Below are positions 1-10,465 of a stretch of 45,929 bases of DNA, piece by piece. Numbering within the stretch: position 1 is the first letter of the stretch; the number at the start of each line of letters is the position of its first letter. The stretch is from positions 1 through 45,929 of the forward strand of contig ML986850.1 in NCBI GenBank assembly GCA_010094045.1, given 5' to 3'. The stretch is from Lojkania enalia (Eukaryota > Ascomycota > Dothideomycetes > Pleosporales). Position numbers and translations under genes: made by a program. The notes beneath the pieces were generated by a model. The model searched no databases and was not told the DNA's origin. It saw only the letters and a program-made list of their open reading frames with translations.

Positions 1-1250
1 TATTTAGTTCGGGTAATATAGAATTCGCTCTTCTTAATATTAACTTATAACCCTACTTAATATAATCTCTTAAGAACTTTCTTAATATAGATAGCGTATA
101 TCGCCTCGTTTTTAGAGTAGATAAGAATATTATCTAGGTAAGCAATATAGAAATTATCTAGGTAGTTAATTAGTACGTTATTTATATAGTACTAGTAAGT
201 TACTAGGCTGTTATATAATCTAAAAGGTAGAACTTTATACTTATAAGTTTTATATTAAGTCTAAAAGATAGTATATTCCTTAGAACTAGAATCTATTCTA
301 ATCTTATTAAAGGCCGCGCGAATATTAAACTTAGTAAAGATTACTACCTTAGTAGGTTTAGATAGAAGTTTATTTATATATAGTATTAGATATATATTTT
401 TATAGGTAAGAGTATTAAATTTACAATAATCTATATAAATATATAGGTCGCTATTAGGTTTATAGATATAAAGGATTAGAGATATAAAAGAGCTCCGACT
501 CTACTTAATATACTTATACTATAGATTATCTATAATATACTTCTTAGTTGCCTCTAACTCCTTAATATTCTACTTATACAACAGGCTGTAACTATTAGGG
601 AGGGGTTCTATAAGAATAATTTTATAATTATAAGAGTAGTATTCTAGTAATTAATAAGCTGCAGTTTTACTAAATATATCCTAATATTTATAGTATTCGG
701 ATAATAATCGGAGATTTACTAGTACTTTATTTTCAGCCTCGTCTTCTAGTTCTAGGGCTTACTTATCTTTAATCAGCTACTTAATTTCGTATAGAGATAT
801 AGAGAAAAACTCGTTCTCTTTCCTCTTTATATTAAAGTAGAAAGTATTAGCTAAGATAAGAGCAATAATAGGAGAACGGACTTTCTTTAGATTAGGTTTA
901 GACTTTATTATATATAGGTATATAGGAGCTTTAAGCTTATTTAGATTATAGGCTATAAGAGACTAATATAGTTTTAGTAGTCTTAGTAGACTTTTAATAT
1001 AATAGATAGTTGAACTGCAGAACTACTAATACTAGTCCTTTTCTTATAGAGCGTCGTATTATTAGATATCTAGCTCTACCTCCTTATTATATACTAGCTA
1101 AGTTAATTATATAAGAAGAGAAGGTAAAAGATTATAAGTAGTAGGATATTTAAAGGGCTATATAATCCAATTCTTATCTATATCTAGTTAGAGTTGAAAA
1201 TAATATAACTATTTAATACTAATAATACAATCCTAAGTACCTAGGTCTAT
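1..1250 (-). pseudogene. Gypsy-A copy 1 protease/reverse transcriptase remnant
   Basis: Degenerate pol coding sequence on the minus strand, seen only in part. The catalytic RT region reads INYLDNFYIAYLDNILIYS around 113-170. YLDN stands where gypsy RTs have the metal-binding YxDD, and an Asp-to-Asn change of this kind fits a G-to-A transition. Between this motif and 1250 lie the N-terminal RT and the protease region. In-frame TAG and TAA codons stand at positions expected for Gln and Trp. No functional product is possible. The family call (Ty3/gypsy) rests on this motif and on collinearity with the fuller copy at 10466-13700. Confidence 0.82.
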
Positions 1251-1559
1251 AATAATAAATAAGTAGTTTTAGATAGTTCTTCTATTAATTTATAAGTATA
1301 AGTAGATATACTAATTAACTAGAGTTTAGATTCGGTCCTAAAAACCTTTAATAGTAATTTTAAAGGGTAAGTACTATATTAATATATATAGGATTTAGGA
1401 GAGTAATCTAGCTACTATAAAATTAAAGAATAGAAAGCCTTAAATACTAGTATTAATAAGAGCGTTTAGTTATATACTAATACTTTTTAAATATAGAATA
1501 GTAGAAATTTAGAAGTATTTTCCTCTAAATAAATATAATAAATCGATGTTTAATAAGTT

Positions 1560-2550
1560 ATACTTACTTAAGCCTAGAATAGAGAGTTTTTTTAGACGTC
1601 TCTATTTCCTACCTAAGAACTATCTAGATAGTACTCGTTTACGTCTAAAAACTCTTCTTCTTTAATCTCCTCTTATTTAACTTCTATCTTTTATACTTTA
1701 AAGACTATATATTTATTTATAAAGTATCCTAGTTTACTATAATTATAGTAATTACCTAAAGTTATATACCTTTTAGGTATAGGAGTTTTACTAGATTATT
1801 AGGGAGTGATTATAATAGAATAAGGTATTAATACTAGAGTAGATTAGGGTAGTATTAGATTATAGGTTACCTTAGATAAACTTTTAAAAACCTTCTAGTA
1901 CTAATCTAAATTTGTTTTAGCTATAACTTATAGGCTAATAGTTTATTCTAGAAGGCTAGAAATACTTCTCCTTTCTATATTATAGGCTGTTAAATAGGCA
2001 ACTATAATATTAAAGGAGCTTTTCTATATAAGTTTAAAGCTAAAGTTTAATATCTTTAGGCTAGGGAGAATCTTATTCTATAAGTAGAAGAACTACTTAG
2101 ACTAGAATACGGATCTTCTAATAGCTATACTAATAAAGCGAGCTTTAAAAGTTAAGAACGCTTCTCTCTTATTTATCTTTAGGACCTAAAACGCCTATTA
2201 CGCCTCTATCTCTTTATTACTTATAATAAAATACAATTGTAGAAGTAAAATTATTTCTTTAGTATTCTTAAACTAATACTAGTCCGATTTAACTAGGTAT
2301 TTTAGCTCTAGATACCCTTTTATAGTACTAGAGGTATATCTCTATATTAATACTATATATATATATTCTATTAGATAGTAATTTATATTAATCTTAAGTT
2401 AGTTTAAGATTAAAACTCTCTATTATTTAAATATAGGTTTACTACTATCTATAAAGCTTTTAATCTTAGGCGTATATTTAGTAAAATAGGCTTAAGAGGG
2501 TTTAAAGGTAGTTAAAAGGTTTCTTACTAGAGGAGTTATAAAAGTTTCTT
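1560..2550 (-). pseudogene. Gypsy-A copy 1 gag remnant
   Basis: Minus-strand remnant of the capsid/nucleocapsid gene, the reverse complement of the gag of Gypsy-A copy 2 (about 3640-4640). A CCHC zinc knuckle near 1703-1752 reads YYNYSKLGYFINKYIV; the Cys and His positions have become Tyr, as expected when TGC and CAC mutate to TAC and TAC/TAT. Gag would package element RNA in cytoplasmic particles. The frame is broken by many stops. Limits are approximate because the original start codon cannot be recognised. Confidence 0.7.
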
Positions 2551-2762
2551 AATATATTATTAGTTCTAATTTAGTAGTTTATAAAGGTTAATTAGGACTA
2601 ATAGTTCTCTATTATATTAAGTATACGATCTCCTCTTATAAAATTGCAATTTATTCCTTAAGGGTTAATTTACTTTAATTTCCCTCTAAATTAGATAGGT
2701 TCTTTATTATAGGCCTTATAGAGAGGGGTCTACCTATTATAGGGCCCCCTATAGGAGGTAAC

Positions 2763-3041
2763 TATAACGATATAAAGAAATCGTTTCACGAAAAGCTTTA
2801 TATACAACCTTATCCTAAAGCTTTTCGCTTATCTTATTCTACTCCTAGTTCTACTCCTTTTCCCTTCTATATATAGTTGTATACTCCCTTATAAGTAGTT
2901 TAGTAGTTCTTCTATATCCTTTTATATAAGGCTTATAGGTGTTAATAGAATTTCTAGGTTCCTAAACCCTTACATACTCCTATATACCTTTAAGTAGATT
3001 TATATTATATTTAGACCTATTATCTTACCTATACTATTATA
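2763..3041 (+). repeat. Gypsy-A copy 2 5' LTR (279 bp)
   Basis: The LTR begins tataacgatataaag and ends ctatactattata. TA at the start and end replaces the canonical TG...CA. Its length equals that of 15138-15416 (same orientation) and of 15826-16104 (reverse), which fixes the end at 3041 and shows that the following 401 bases are leader, not LTR. Confidence 0.88.
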
Positions 3042-3640
3042 TTATATAGAAGAATTTAATACTACTAGTAACAGCCTCTTTAATAATATTATATCAATTG
3101 TTTATTTAACTATATTTAAGTTTAAAATATACTTAATTTAGTTTAAGTTATAATACTTATATACTATTATATTAAATTATTTAGTTACCTAGATAGGATT
3201 TTAGAGACTTTCTATTAACTAAAGCCTTTAAGTTTAGAACTTCCTATCCTCTATAATTAGGATTGTCTTTAGAAAAGCCGTGTAGAGTACGCCTAGGTAA
3301 AAACTTAGAAACTACTAATAACCTATTAGAATTAGAGGTAACTACTAAAATCTAACTATAATTTACCTTCTAATTCCTATACTAGAACTAATATATATAT
3401 AAGTTATAATAAGAGTAAGCTTCTATTTACGCGTGTAGAACAACTATTACCTCTTATAAGGGGCTCTGTAATAGGTAGACCCCTCTCTATAAGACCTATA
3501 ATAAAGAACCTATTTAATTTAGAGGGAAATTAGAGTAAACTAACTCTTAAGGAATAAATTGCAATTTTATAAGAAGAGATTATATGCTTAATATAATAGA
3601 GAACTATTAGTCCTAATTAACCTCTATAAACTACTAAATT
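3042..3640 (+). other. Gypsy-A copy 2 5' leader
   Basis: Untranslated leader between the 5' LTR and gag. The first 401 bases (3042-3442) are also present, reversed, at 15425-15825 in copy 1. Directly after the LTR it reads ttatatagaag; I do not recognise a tRNA primer-binding site there. From 3443 it is the reverse complement of the leader of copy 1 ending at 2757. The gag start codon is lost, so the right limit is approximate. Confidence 0.6.
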
Positions 3641-4640
3641 AGAACCGATAATATATTAAGAAACTTTTATAACTCCCCTAGTAAGAAACCTCTTAGCTAC
3701 CTTTAAGCCCCCTTAAGTCTACCTTACTAAACATATACCTAAGATTAAAAGCTTTATAGATAGTAGTAAACCTATATTTAAATAATAGTAAGCCTTAATT
3801 TTAGACCAACTTAAGATTAATATAGATTACTATTTAATAGAGTATATACGTATAGTATTAGTATAGAGATATACCTCTAGTACTGTAAAAGGGTATCTAG
3901 AGCTAAAATACCTAGCTAAATTAGACTAGTATTAGTTTAAGAATACTAAAGAAATAATTTCACTTCTATAATTATATTTTATTATAGATAATAAAGAGAT
4001 AGAGGTATAATAGGCGTTTTAGGTCCTAAAAATAAATAAGAGAGAAGTATTTCCAACTTTTAAAGCTTGCTTTATTAGTACAGCTATTAGGGGATCTATA
4101 TTCTAATCTAAGTAGTTTTTCTACCTATAGGATAAGATTCTCTCCAGCCTAAAGATACTAAACCTTAGCTTTAAACTTATATAGAAAGGCTCCTTTAATA
4201 CTATAGTTGTCTACTTAACGGCCTATAATATAGAAAGGAGGAGTATTTCTAGCCTTCTAGAACGAACTGTTAGTCTATAAGTTATAGCTAAAGTAAATTT
4301 AGATTAGTACTAGAAGATTTCTAAGAGTTTATCTAAGGTAACCTATAATCTAATACTACCCTAATCTACTCTAGTATTAATACCTTATTCTACTATAATT
4401 ACTCTCTAATAACCTAGTAAAACTCCTACATCTAAAAGGTATATAATTCTAGGTAATTACTATAATTATAGTAAACTAGAATACTTTATAAACGAATATA
4501 TAATCTTTAAAATATAAGAGATAGAGGTTAAATAAGAAGAGATTAAAAAAGAAGAGTTTTTAGACGCAAATAAGTACTACCTAGATAGTTCTTAGGTGGG
4601 AAATAGAGACGCCTAGGAAAACTCTCCGTTCTAGACTTAA
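3640..4640 (+). pseudogene. Gypsy-A copy 2 gag remnant
   Basis: Plus-strand gag relic. Through-stop translation gives a Ty3-type capsid-like region followed by a zinc knuckle at about 4456-4500 that reads YYNYSKLEYFINEYII, where Tyr has replaced the Cys and His ligands of a CX2CX4HX4C motif. That substitution is what TGC-to-TAC and CAC-to-TAC mutation produces. Gag would form the virus-like particle. Many TAG/TAA codons interrupt it. Start and end are estimated from homology with the reversed copy at 1560-2550. Confidence 0.7.
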
Positions 4641-4956
4641 GTAAGTATAATTTATTAAATATCGATTTATTATATTTATTTAGAGGAAAGTACTTCTAAA
4701 TTTCTACTATTCTATATTTAAAAGGCGTTAGTGTATAACTAAACGCTTTTGTTAATACTAGCGCCTAAAGCTTCCTATTCCTTAATTCTATAGTAGTTAG
4801 ATTACTCTCCTAAGTTTTATATATATTAATATAGTATTTACCCTTTAAAATTACTATTAAAGGTTTTTAGGACTAAATTTAAACTCTAATTAATTAGTAT
4901 ATCTACTTACACCTGCGAATTAATAGGAGAACTATTTAAAACTACCTATTTATTAT

Positions 4957-5158
4957 TAAAAAGGTCTGAGGACATAATAGGATTAGATATAATAAGAATC
5001 TATTATTATTAAAGCTAGTAAAAGAGAAGAGAAGGTATACAGTAATAAGATATATATTATTCGCTTATTTTAGTCCAGGTAGGTATAGGGTCGTATAAAG
5101 GCAACTGCTATTATAGTATCGCAGGAACGGGACCGAGCTATAGGCTAGAACCTTTATA
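4957..5158 (-). repeat. Gypsy-B 3' LTR (202 bp)
   Basis: On the plus strand it runs from taaaaagg to cctttata. In the other LTR the same left edge reads tgagaagg, so on the minus strand the element ended CCTTCTCA and began TGTAAAGG or similar, a normal TG...CA pair here mutated to TA. Flanked on the left by attat (4952-4956). Confidence 0.88.
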
Positions 5159-5192
5159 ATATTCCCCTCCTCCTCCTCCTCTTCCTCTAGTA
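5159..5192 (-). other. Gypsy-B polypurine tract
   Basis: On the plus strand this is a run of CCT repeats (cccctcctcctcctcctc and on). On the minus strand it is a long G/A tract ending directly at the 3' LTR, the usual primer for plus-strand DNA synthesis. It fixes the orientation of Gypsy-B as minus. Confidence 0.8.
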
Positions 5193-5259
5193 CTAAGTTA
5201 TATAGACAAGTAGTTCTTTAGCAAAGTTCCGCCCTATATCCTGTTTAAATTCTCCTAGA

Positions 5260-5410
5260 GTAATTATATCTTTATAGTCGCCCTGGTCGTTTTATAAAGG
5301 TATAGTATAACTAGTCTACTTATAAAGGAACTGCCGTTTTAGGCCGCCTCCCCTCTTACTAATCACTCGTACGTCTTAGATTTTCTCAAGCTCCTATTCA
5401 TCTTCGTTTC
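5260..5410 (-). pseudogene. Gypsy-B chromodomain remnant
   Basis: The minus-strand reading EKI*DVRVISKRGGG, then KRQFLYK*TSYT, matches the chromodomain pattern (EKILDSR...YLVKWxGY) with a stop at the Trp of KWxGY. In chromoviruses this domain at the integrase C-terminus directs insertion to particular chromatin. It ends close to the 3' LTR, as is usual. Stops prevent function. Confidence 0.72.
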
Positions 5411-5559
5411 CAACGCTGATTAGTACTGGTTAATAGTCGTCCTGTATTTAACTTGGTAACGGGTCTTAAGTAATAGGGCGAAGTAGCGTTGTATAGAAGA
5501 TATTATAAATTCCTAATAGGGTGTCTAGTCGGTATATATTTCGTCTAACAGTCTTAATA

Positions 5560-6480
5560 ACTATATATTATTAATAGAGCTTATAGAGCTTCTTTTTCCT
5601 TATAGGGTCTATCTTAATATTACGCATGTCAAGCTAAACTTTATCCCCTAATTAGTATTATAGTATAGAATCCCTCGTATAATTGTAAATTTCTTACTAC
5701 TACTATTATATATAGACTATTATTACTTGCGTGAATTCGACGTAGTCTTTTAGTTTACTAATAATCTATCTTACTGCATGAATAGAGTCTCTAGACTATT
5801 CTATTAGCAGCTTCTCTTCTAGTTATATAGACTCTCCTAAGTTTAGGTAATAGTTATAAGTAAGAAAGAATAGGCTAACTTCTATAGAGGAAGTATCCCT
5901 AGTACTAACAGTAATTTGAGCTAGTAGTAGCTATAGATTCCAGTTATCCTAGTAGTAGTTATAATAGTAGTAGAGAAGCTCTTTAAGTAGCTAGTTTATA
6001 CGCTCTATACTTCCGTCAGTCTCTAGATAGTATACTGTTAATAGCCTTTACTTAATCTTAAGAATTCAGTAGACGTATACCTATACGCCTTATATAAACT
6101 ACTCTCCTCCATTAGAAACTATTACTTATAAGAGCCTGTAATATACTATAAAATACTCGATAAACTTATTAGCTAATATTTAGCTCTTAAGGTCTAGGAC
6201 GGTAATAAAGAGTACTTCTTTACTTAAATAGTCTATAATAATAAGAATATATTTATTACTATATATGGTTCTCGGTAAGTTAATAATATAGTCTATTAAA
6301 ATTTCTAACTATACCCTTTTAAAGACTAGAAAAGGATATAGTAGGCCTTTTTTTCTAGAATACTAAACTATATTCCTATTATAGAAGTAGTAATTTTATA
6401 TAAAGCGTTTAATGTCCGCTGCTATTTTAGGCTAAAAGTAGTACTGTAATATTAACCCAATTATAATATTCTTACTAGGG
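5560..6480 (-). pseudogene. Gypsy-B integrase remnant
   Basis: Minus-strand DDE integrase relic. The zinc-binding N-terminal part appears near 6360-6430 (YYF*PKIAADIKRFI). The first core Asp lies in YILIIIDYLSKEVLF near 6215-6270. The third acidic residue lies in YLETDGSIERIN near 5998-6046, matching the gypsy motif ETDGQTERxN. The order of motifs and distance to the chromodomain are normal. Integrase would insert the cDNA in the nucleus. The frame is broken by stops at former Trp and Gln codons. Confidence 0.8.
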
Positions 6481-7039
6481 TGGCCAGCTAAGTAAAAGTT
6501 ATAAGTCTCTTAGATTAGCTTTATACGAAGTAACTCGCTCTTAGAAACCTAAGCGCGTTCTCTCTATATTAATCTATCTCCCAGGACTAAGAGGTTAGAT
6601 AAGCTAATCCTAAGATAATAGAGGGTTTCTAGAAGTATTCTCTCCCCTATTTTAGTAGTGCGGAGAAGTATAATATACGTCTTATCTTTTTCTTAGGCAT
6701 CTTACTATAAGGTTTCTATTAGTATTTACTGCTTCTTATACGATATTTTAATTATAAACTCCCCTTTATCTATAGATTCCTCCCCTAATATAGAGTTTTC
6801 TAGGGTAACTATCTCTACCTAATCGTTAGGAGTATCTTTAGCACGCTGGTTTCTAGTTTATATAGGAACTATATAAACCCTATTCTTAAAATTAGACGGT
6901 CTAAAGAGTTAGCTAATCCTTCTTTAAATCTACTTATTATTAGCTCCTTTTAGGAGATCCTGATTACAACGTAAGAGAGTATTAGCTAGAATATTAAGCT
7001 TGCCTAGCTTATATTTAAACTAGAAGTTAAACTGGGTAA

Positions 7040-7420
7040 GAAATACCGCCTATCTTACCTAGTATTTAAAAAGCCTCTATACTTTAGTAAAGTATTTTAG
7101 GTTATAGTAATCTATACAAACTGTAAAATACGTAAGTAGTTTTAAGAACTTCTTCTATTCCTTAAGGTATTATATAACTACTAGTAATTCTTTATTATAG
7201 ATTAGGTAGTTATACTCTATAGGAAGTATTCGTTTTAATATAAAAGTAATAGGTTATAGAACTCCTTTATTATTATATTATAGAAACGTACTTCTAATAT
7301 ACTAGCTAGAGGTATTATACTCTAGAATCGTTTCTCTTTCGGGGTTATATTAGGCTAACGCTAGCGCTTATACGAAGTATTACTTTAAATAATTAAAAGT
7401 AGCAAGTATCCGATTATTAA
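7040..7420 (-). pseudogene. Gypsy-B RNase H remnant
   Basis: On the minus strand a stretch near 7180-7270 reads ILPIEYNYLIYNKELLVV, and one near 7090-7130 reads FTVCIDYYNLKYFTK. Both are RNase H landmarks of gypsy pol (LxPAExNYPIxDKELLA and VxTDHxNLxYF). The enzyme would remove RNA from the RNA-DNA hybrid during reverse transcription. It follows RT in the same reading direction. It is broken by stops. Confidence 0.78.
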
Positions 7421-7439
7421 GTTAAAACTATTTCTTCTC

Positions 7440-8260
7440 TTATTCCCTTCGGGTAAGAGCTGTTAGTAGAGTAACTACTTCAGAAAATTCTTTAATAAAC
7501 TAGTAGTAGAAGTTTATAAAGCCTAAAAAGCTCTATATATTATAAACTAATATAGGTGCTTCTTAGTTCTAGATTATCTTAACTTTCTATAAGTCTATTT
7601 AGATACCTTTTTCCGCATTAATAATAAAGCTAAGATATTTTATTATACGGACCTTAAATTTGTATTTATTAATATTAAGTTAGAGGCTAGTATCTATCAG
7701 CTTTTAAAGGATTACTTTAACGTAGCGCTGATAGTCTTATAAGGAGCCGTCCGTGTATATAAGGATATTATCTAAATATACTAAGATAAAGTCGCTTAAA
7801 TACTCCTAGATTATATAATTAATATATTATTAGAAGGTACTTAGAGTATTTATAAGGCTAAAAGGTATAACTAGCTACTTATATAAACTGTAGCGGGTTG
7901 TAAATACTATCTTCTACTCGTCTCCTTCTTTAATTCAGATCTTATTAAATACAGCAATAATATTAAGTTTTATAAACTATTTAGCTCGACTAATTTAATT
8001 CAGCGTTTCTTAGATTAGAAGTAGAAGGTAGTAGTCTTTCTATATAATAGCGTTTAGGGCGTAGTAGTTAATATAGAAGTAGAGGCCACCCCCTGGTTTT
8101 TGTACGAATAGGACCGGTACTATAGCTAGGAAGTTGCTAACCCGAATAAATCCTTTATTAAGAAGCTCTATTAGGGTCTTCTGAAGGATAAGAAGTATCT
8201 CCTATAATATTCTATATAAAAGACCTGAGGGGATCCTTAGAAGGCTTCTATCTTTCCCTT
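7440..8260 (-). pseudogene. Gypsy-B reverse transcriptase remnant
   Basis: The RT relic is clear on the minus strand. VPVLFVQKPGGGLYFYINYY near 8060-8130 corresponds to the conserved start of the gypsy RT domain, and FILVYLDNILIYTDGS near 7745-7792 is the catalytic YxDD region with the second Asp changed to Asn. The spacing between these motifs is usual for the family. RT would copy element RNA in the particle. It has in-frame stops and a changed catalytic residue, so it is inactive. Confidence 0.85.
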
Positions 8261-8789
8261 CCAGCTCGATTATATAGTCTACTTCTAGTCTTAAAGGCGG
8301 TAGCTTATTAGCTTCCTATTAATTAAAGGTATAAAGCTACTGTATATATTCCTTAGGGAGTTTTATATAAGGGTCCGTCTTCGGCTTATTTTCTAGAGCC
8401 TTCTAAATATCGGCTATACTAACAGTAAAGATGCGGGGTAGCTTAGTAAGGGAATCTTATAAGCGTCTTCTATAGTATTTCGCTATAGTAGAGAAAGTAT
8501 ATACTAAAACTTAGGTAATATTAGCCGTATATTATTACTTCTAAAGCTCCTAGTTTTATATAATTACCCCCATTCTATAAATATATAGGATTTCCGTTTT
8601 TAGGTTAATAATTATATCCTTACTTTACCTCTATAAACGTCCTAAGATTATACTATAATCTCCTTCTATCCTTAGGACTATATAAGTAAATACCTAACCT
8701 AGACCTGCCTAACTTCTACTTATATCTAGTAAGTTAATAATAGCTACCTTCTTAATAATTCCAGCCGAGAAGTTACTAAATAATAAAGC

Positions 8790-8960
8790 TATTAATAGCG
8801 TTGGGAGGTAGAGGTATTCTAGTCCAGCCTTTCGTATAATCCTTTTCTCAACTATTATATATAAGTTACAGCTATTATCTATTAAAGTAAGAAGGTTAAA
8901 AGTATTATTAAGTAGTGCGGGGGTTATAAATAAAGTACTAGTTATCTAAAATCGATTAAA
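8790..8960 (-). pseudogene. Gypsy-B aspartic protease remnant
   Basis: The minus-strand reading LLTLIDNSCNLYIIVEKR, followed by IIRKAGLEYL, resembles a retroviral-type protease active site (LxDSGCxxxxI) with one position changed. It lies upstream of RT, where gypsy proteases sit, and would cleave the Gag-Pol polyprotein. The short motif makes this a moderate call. Confidence 0.6.
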
Positions 8961-8989
8961 TTTATCTAGTACTTGCTTATTTACCTACC

Positions 8990-10240
8990 CTTTTTATAGT
9001 TCTAAGCGCCGACTTCTATTTAGAGTAATACTTTTCCTATTTTATTAGCTTAGGCTATATTTTTATATTCCTTATTATACTAAATAGGTTCTAGTAGTAT
9101 TATACAAGCTTAATTAAACTATATACTATTCCTAAGTAGAGTATAATAGTAGCTTTAGGTAAAGTAACCCCCGTTTCTATAGGTAAAATAGATATTCTAT
9201 TATTTCTAAGCCTTTAGCTCTTTCTTAGTAATATTCCTTATCTTCTCTAGTAGCTAAAGCCTTATATCTAGGCGCTGTATAAGTCCGCGATTAGTTATTA
9301 GCGTCTAGTCTATAGTATTATTAATAGTAGCTAATAGTTATAGTTGCGGGAGTAGCGTAAGTAGCTGTCTCTAGCTGTCTCTTATCTAACTAGTCTTCCC
9401 CCTACCAAAGGGCTATATAAAAGTACTATCGAGTTTAGCTGTTTTAAAACAGTTATTAAGAATGTAAAGTTTCTATATAAAGGTTATATACGATATAAAG
9501 TCTTCTTTACTAATACTACTAATTATTAATTAGTAGAGCTCGGAATAAATCTTCCCTTTTAGATCTTATATCTTAACTTAATCTAGGTGAGAGTTATATA
9601 ACGCTTTTATAGAGAGACGATTATATTTAACTAGAAACTTAATAAAGGTTTTATTACCTTATCTTAGGGTTTTAAATTCAATCCCGGCTTATTTCTAATA
9701 GTAGGAGTTATTATATTATATATCTATAATTGTCTAGAATTTATTATAGGTAAGAGTACCTATAGTAATATATTTTTTATACAACTAAAAGTATATTCTA
9801 GCGTTGCTCTTATAAAATAATACTATATAGGCTGCTACTATTATATCTATTAAACCTATAGATAAACTGTTAATACGGATCTTAGTCTTTATACTACTTT
9901 TCTAAATAGGGTACGCTTTACAGTCTTCTTAGAACTTATCTAGCTTGTTAAGTATAGCTTTCGTACGAATAGGCTTAGTAGTTGTTAATAGTATAGTCGG
10001 TAAGATGCTCCCCTTAGAGGCCGAATGCTTATTTAGTTGCTCCTTAAGCTTCTAATAAAGGCTCGTTCTTTTAAGTTACTATTGCTGCTTTTCTTTCTCT
10101 AGGCATTCCAGCCTAGCTGCTATTTCAGCGAACTGTCTCTATATAGTTACTATATCGAATCCTTGTTCTACCGGTCTGTTTTGGTTTATAACTTCGTACG
10201 GTAGTAGGTCTATTTAGTAGTTAAGATAGAATCTAGTGTA
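8990..10240 (-). pseudogene. Gypsy-B gag region
   Basis: The stretch between the protease and the 5' LTR is about 1.25 kb, the right size and place for gag. I could not pick out a convincing zinc knuckle through the mutations, so the call rests on position in an otherwise complete element. No primer-binding site is recognisable after the 5' LTR, where the minus strand reads atttattaaagc. Confidence 0.5.
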
Positions 10241-10258
10241 GTATAAGCTTTAATAAAT

Positions 10259-10460
10259 TGAGAAGGTCTGAGGATATAATAGGATCAGACATAATAAGAA
10301 TCTATTATTATTAAAGCTAGAGAAAGAAAAGAGAAGGTATACGGTAATAAGATATATATTATTCGCTTATTTTAGTCCAGGTAGATATAGGGTCGTATAA
10401 GAGTAACTACTATTATAGCATCGCAGGAACGGGACTAAGTTATAAACCGGGACCTTTATA
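10259..10460 (-). repeat. Gypsy-B 5' LTR (202 bp)
   Basis: Plus strand from tgagaagg to cctttata; 202 bp, the same length as its partner at 4957-5158. Followed by the target duplication attat (10461-10465), after which Gypsy-A copy 2 resumes. It is the less mutated of the pair at its left edge (TG retained). Confidence 0.88.
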
Positions 10461-10465
10461 ATTAT

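Larger units (their letters stand above)
1..2762 (-). mobile_element. Gypsy-A copy 1, main segment (Ty3/gypsy LTR retrotransposon, truncated by window start)
   Basis: This is the 5' half of a minus-strand Ty3/gypsy element. Its reverse complement matches Gypsy-A copy 2 over 3443-4956 and then 10466-11668 without the Gypsy-B insertion, so base 1 corresponds to about 11668, inside reverse transcriptase. On the minus strand the order is leader, gag, protease region, RT. At its right edge it is cut by Gypsy-A copy 2: the 5 bases before that insertion (2758-2762, gtaac) recur as gtaat at 15417-15421, where the element resumes towards its 5' LTR. CA and TG are nearly absent and stops fill all frames, so it is dead by RIP-type mutation. 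The rest of pol and the 3' LTR lie left of the window. Confidence 0.9.
4957..10460 (-). mobile_element. Gypsy-B, complete chromovirus nested in Gypsy-A copy 2
   Basis: A 5504-bp minus-strand Ty3/gypsy element with 202-bp LTRs at 4957-5158 and 10259-10460. The 5-bp target duplication attat is at 4952-4956 and 10461-10465, and the empty site is visible, reversed, in Gypsy-A copy 1 around 1249-1262. A purine tract on the minus strand directly precedes the 3' LTR. On the minus strand the order is gag region, protease, RT, RNase H, integrase, chromodomain. The two LTRs differ at about two dozen sites by eye, nearly all transitions. It keeps more CA/TG than Gypsy-A, as expected of a later insertion, but stops still break every frame. 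Confidence 0.93.

Noticed and set aside
2763..3442. A 680-bp LTR for Gypsy-A (2763-3442 and reversed 15425-16104 match over 680 bp)
   Set aside because: The 3' LTR of copy 2 is only 279 bp and is followed by an exact target duplication at 15417-15421. The extra 401 bp is leader shared by both copies, so the LTR is 279 bp and no truncated LTR needs to be assumed.
5165..5190. CCT microsatellite
   Set aside because: Position directly next to the Gypsy-B 3' LTR makes it the polypurine tract of the minus strand.
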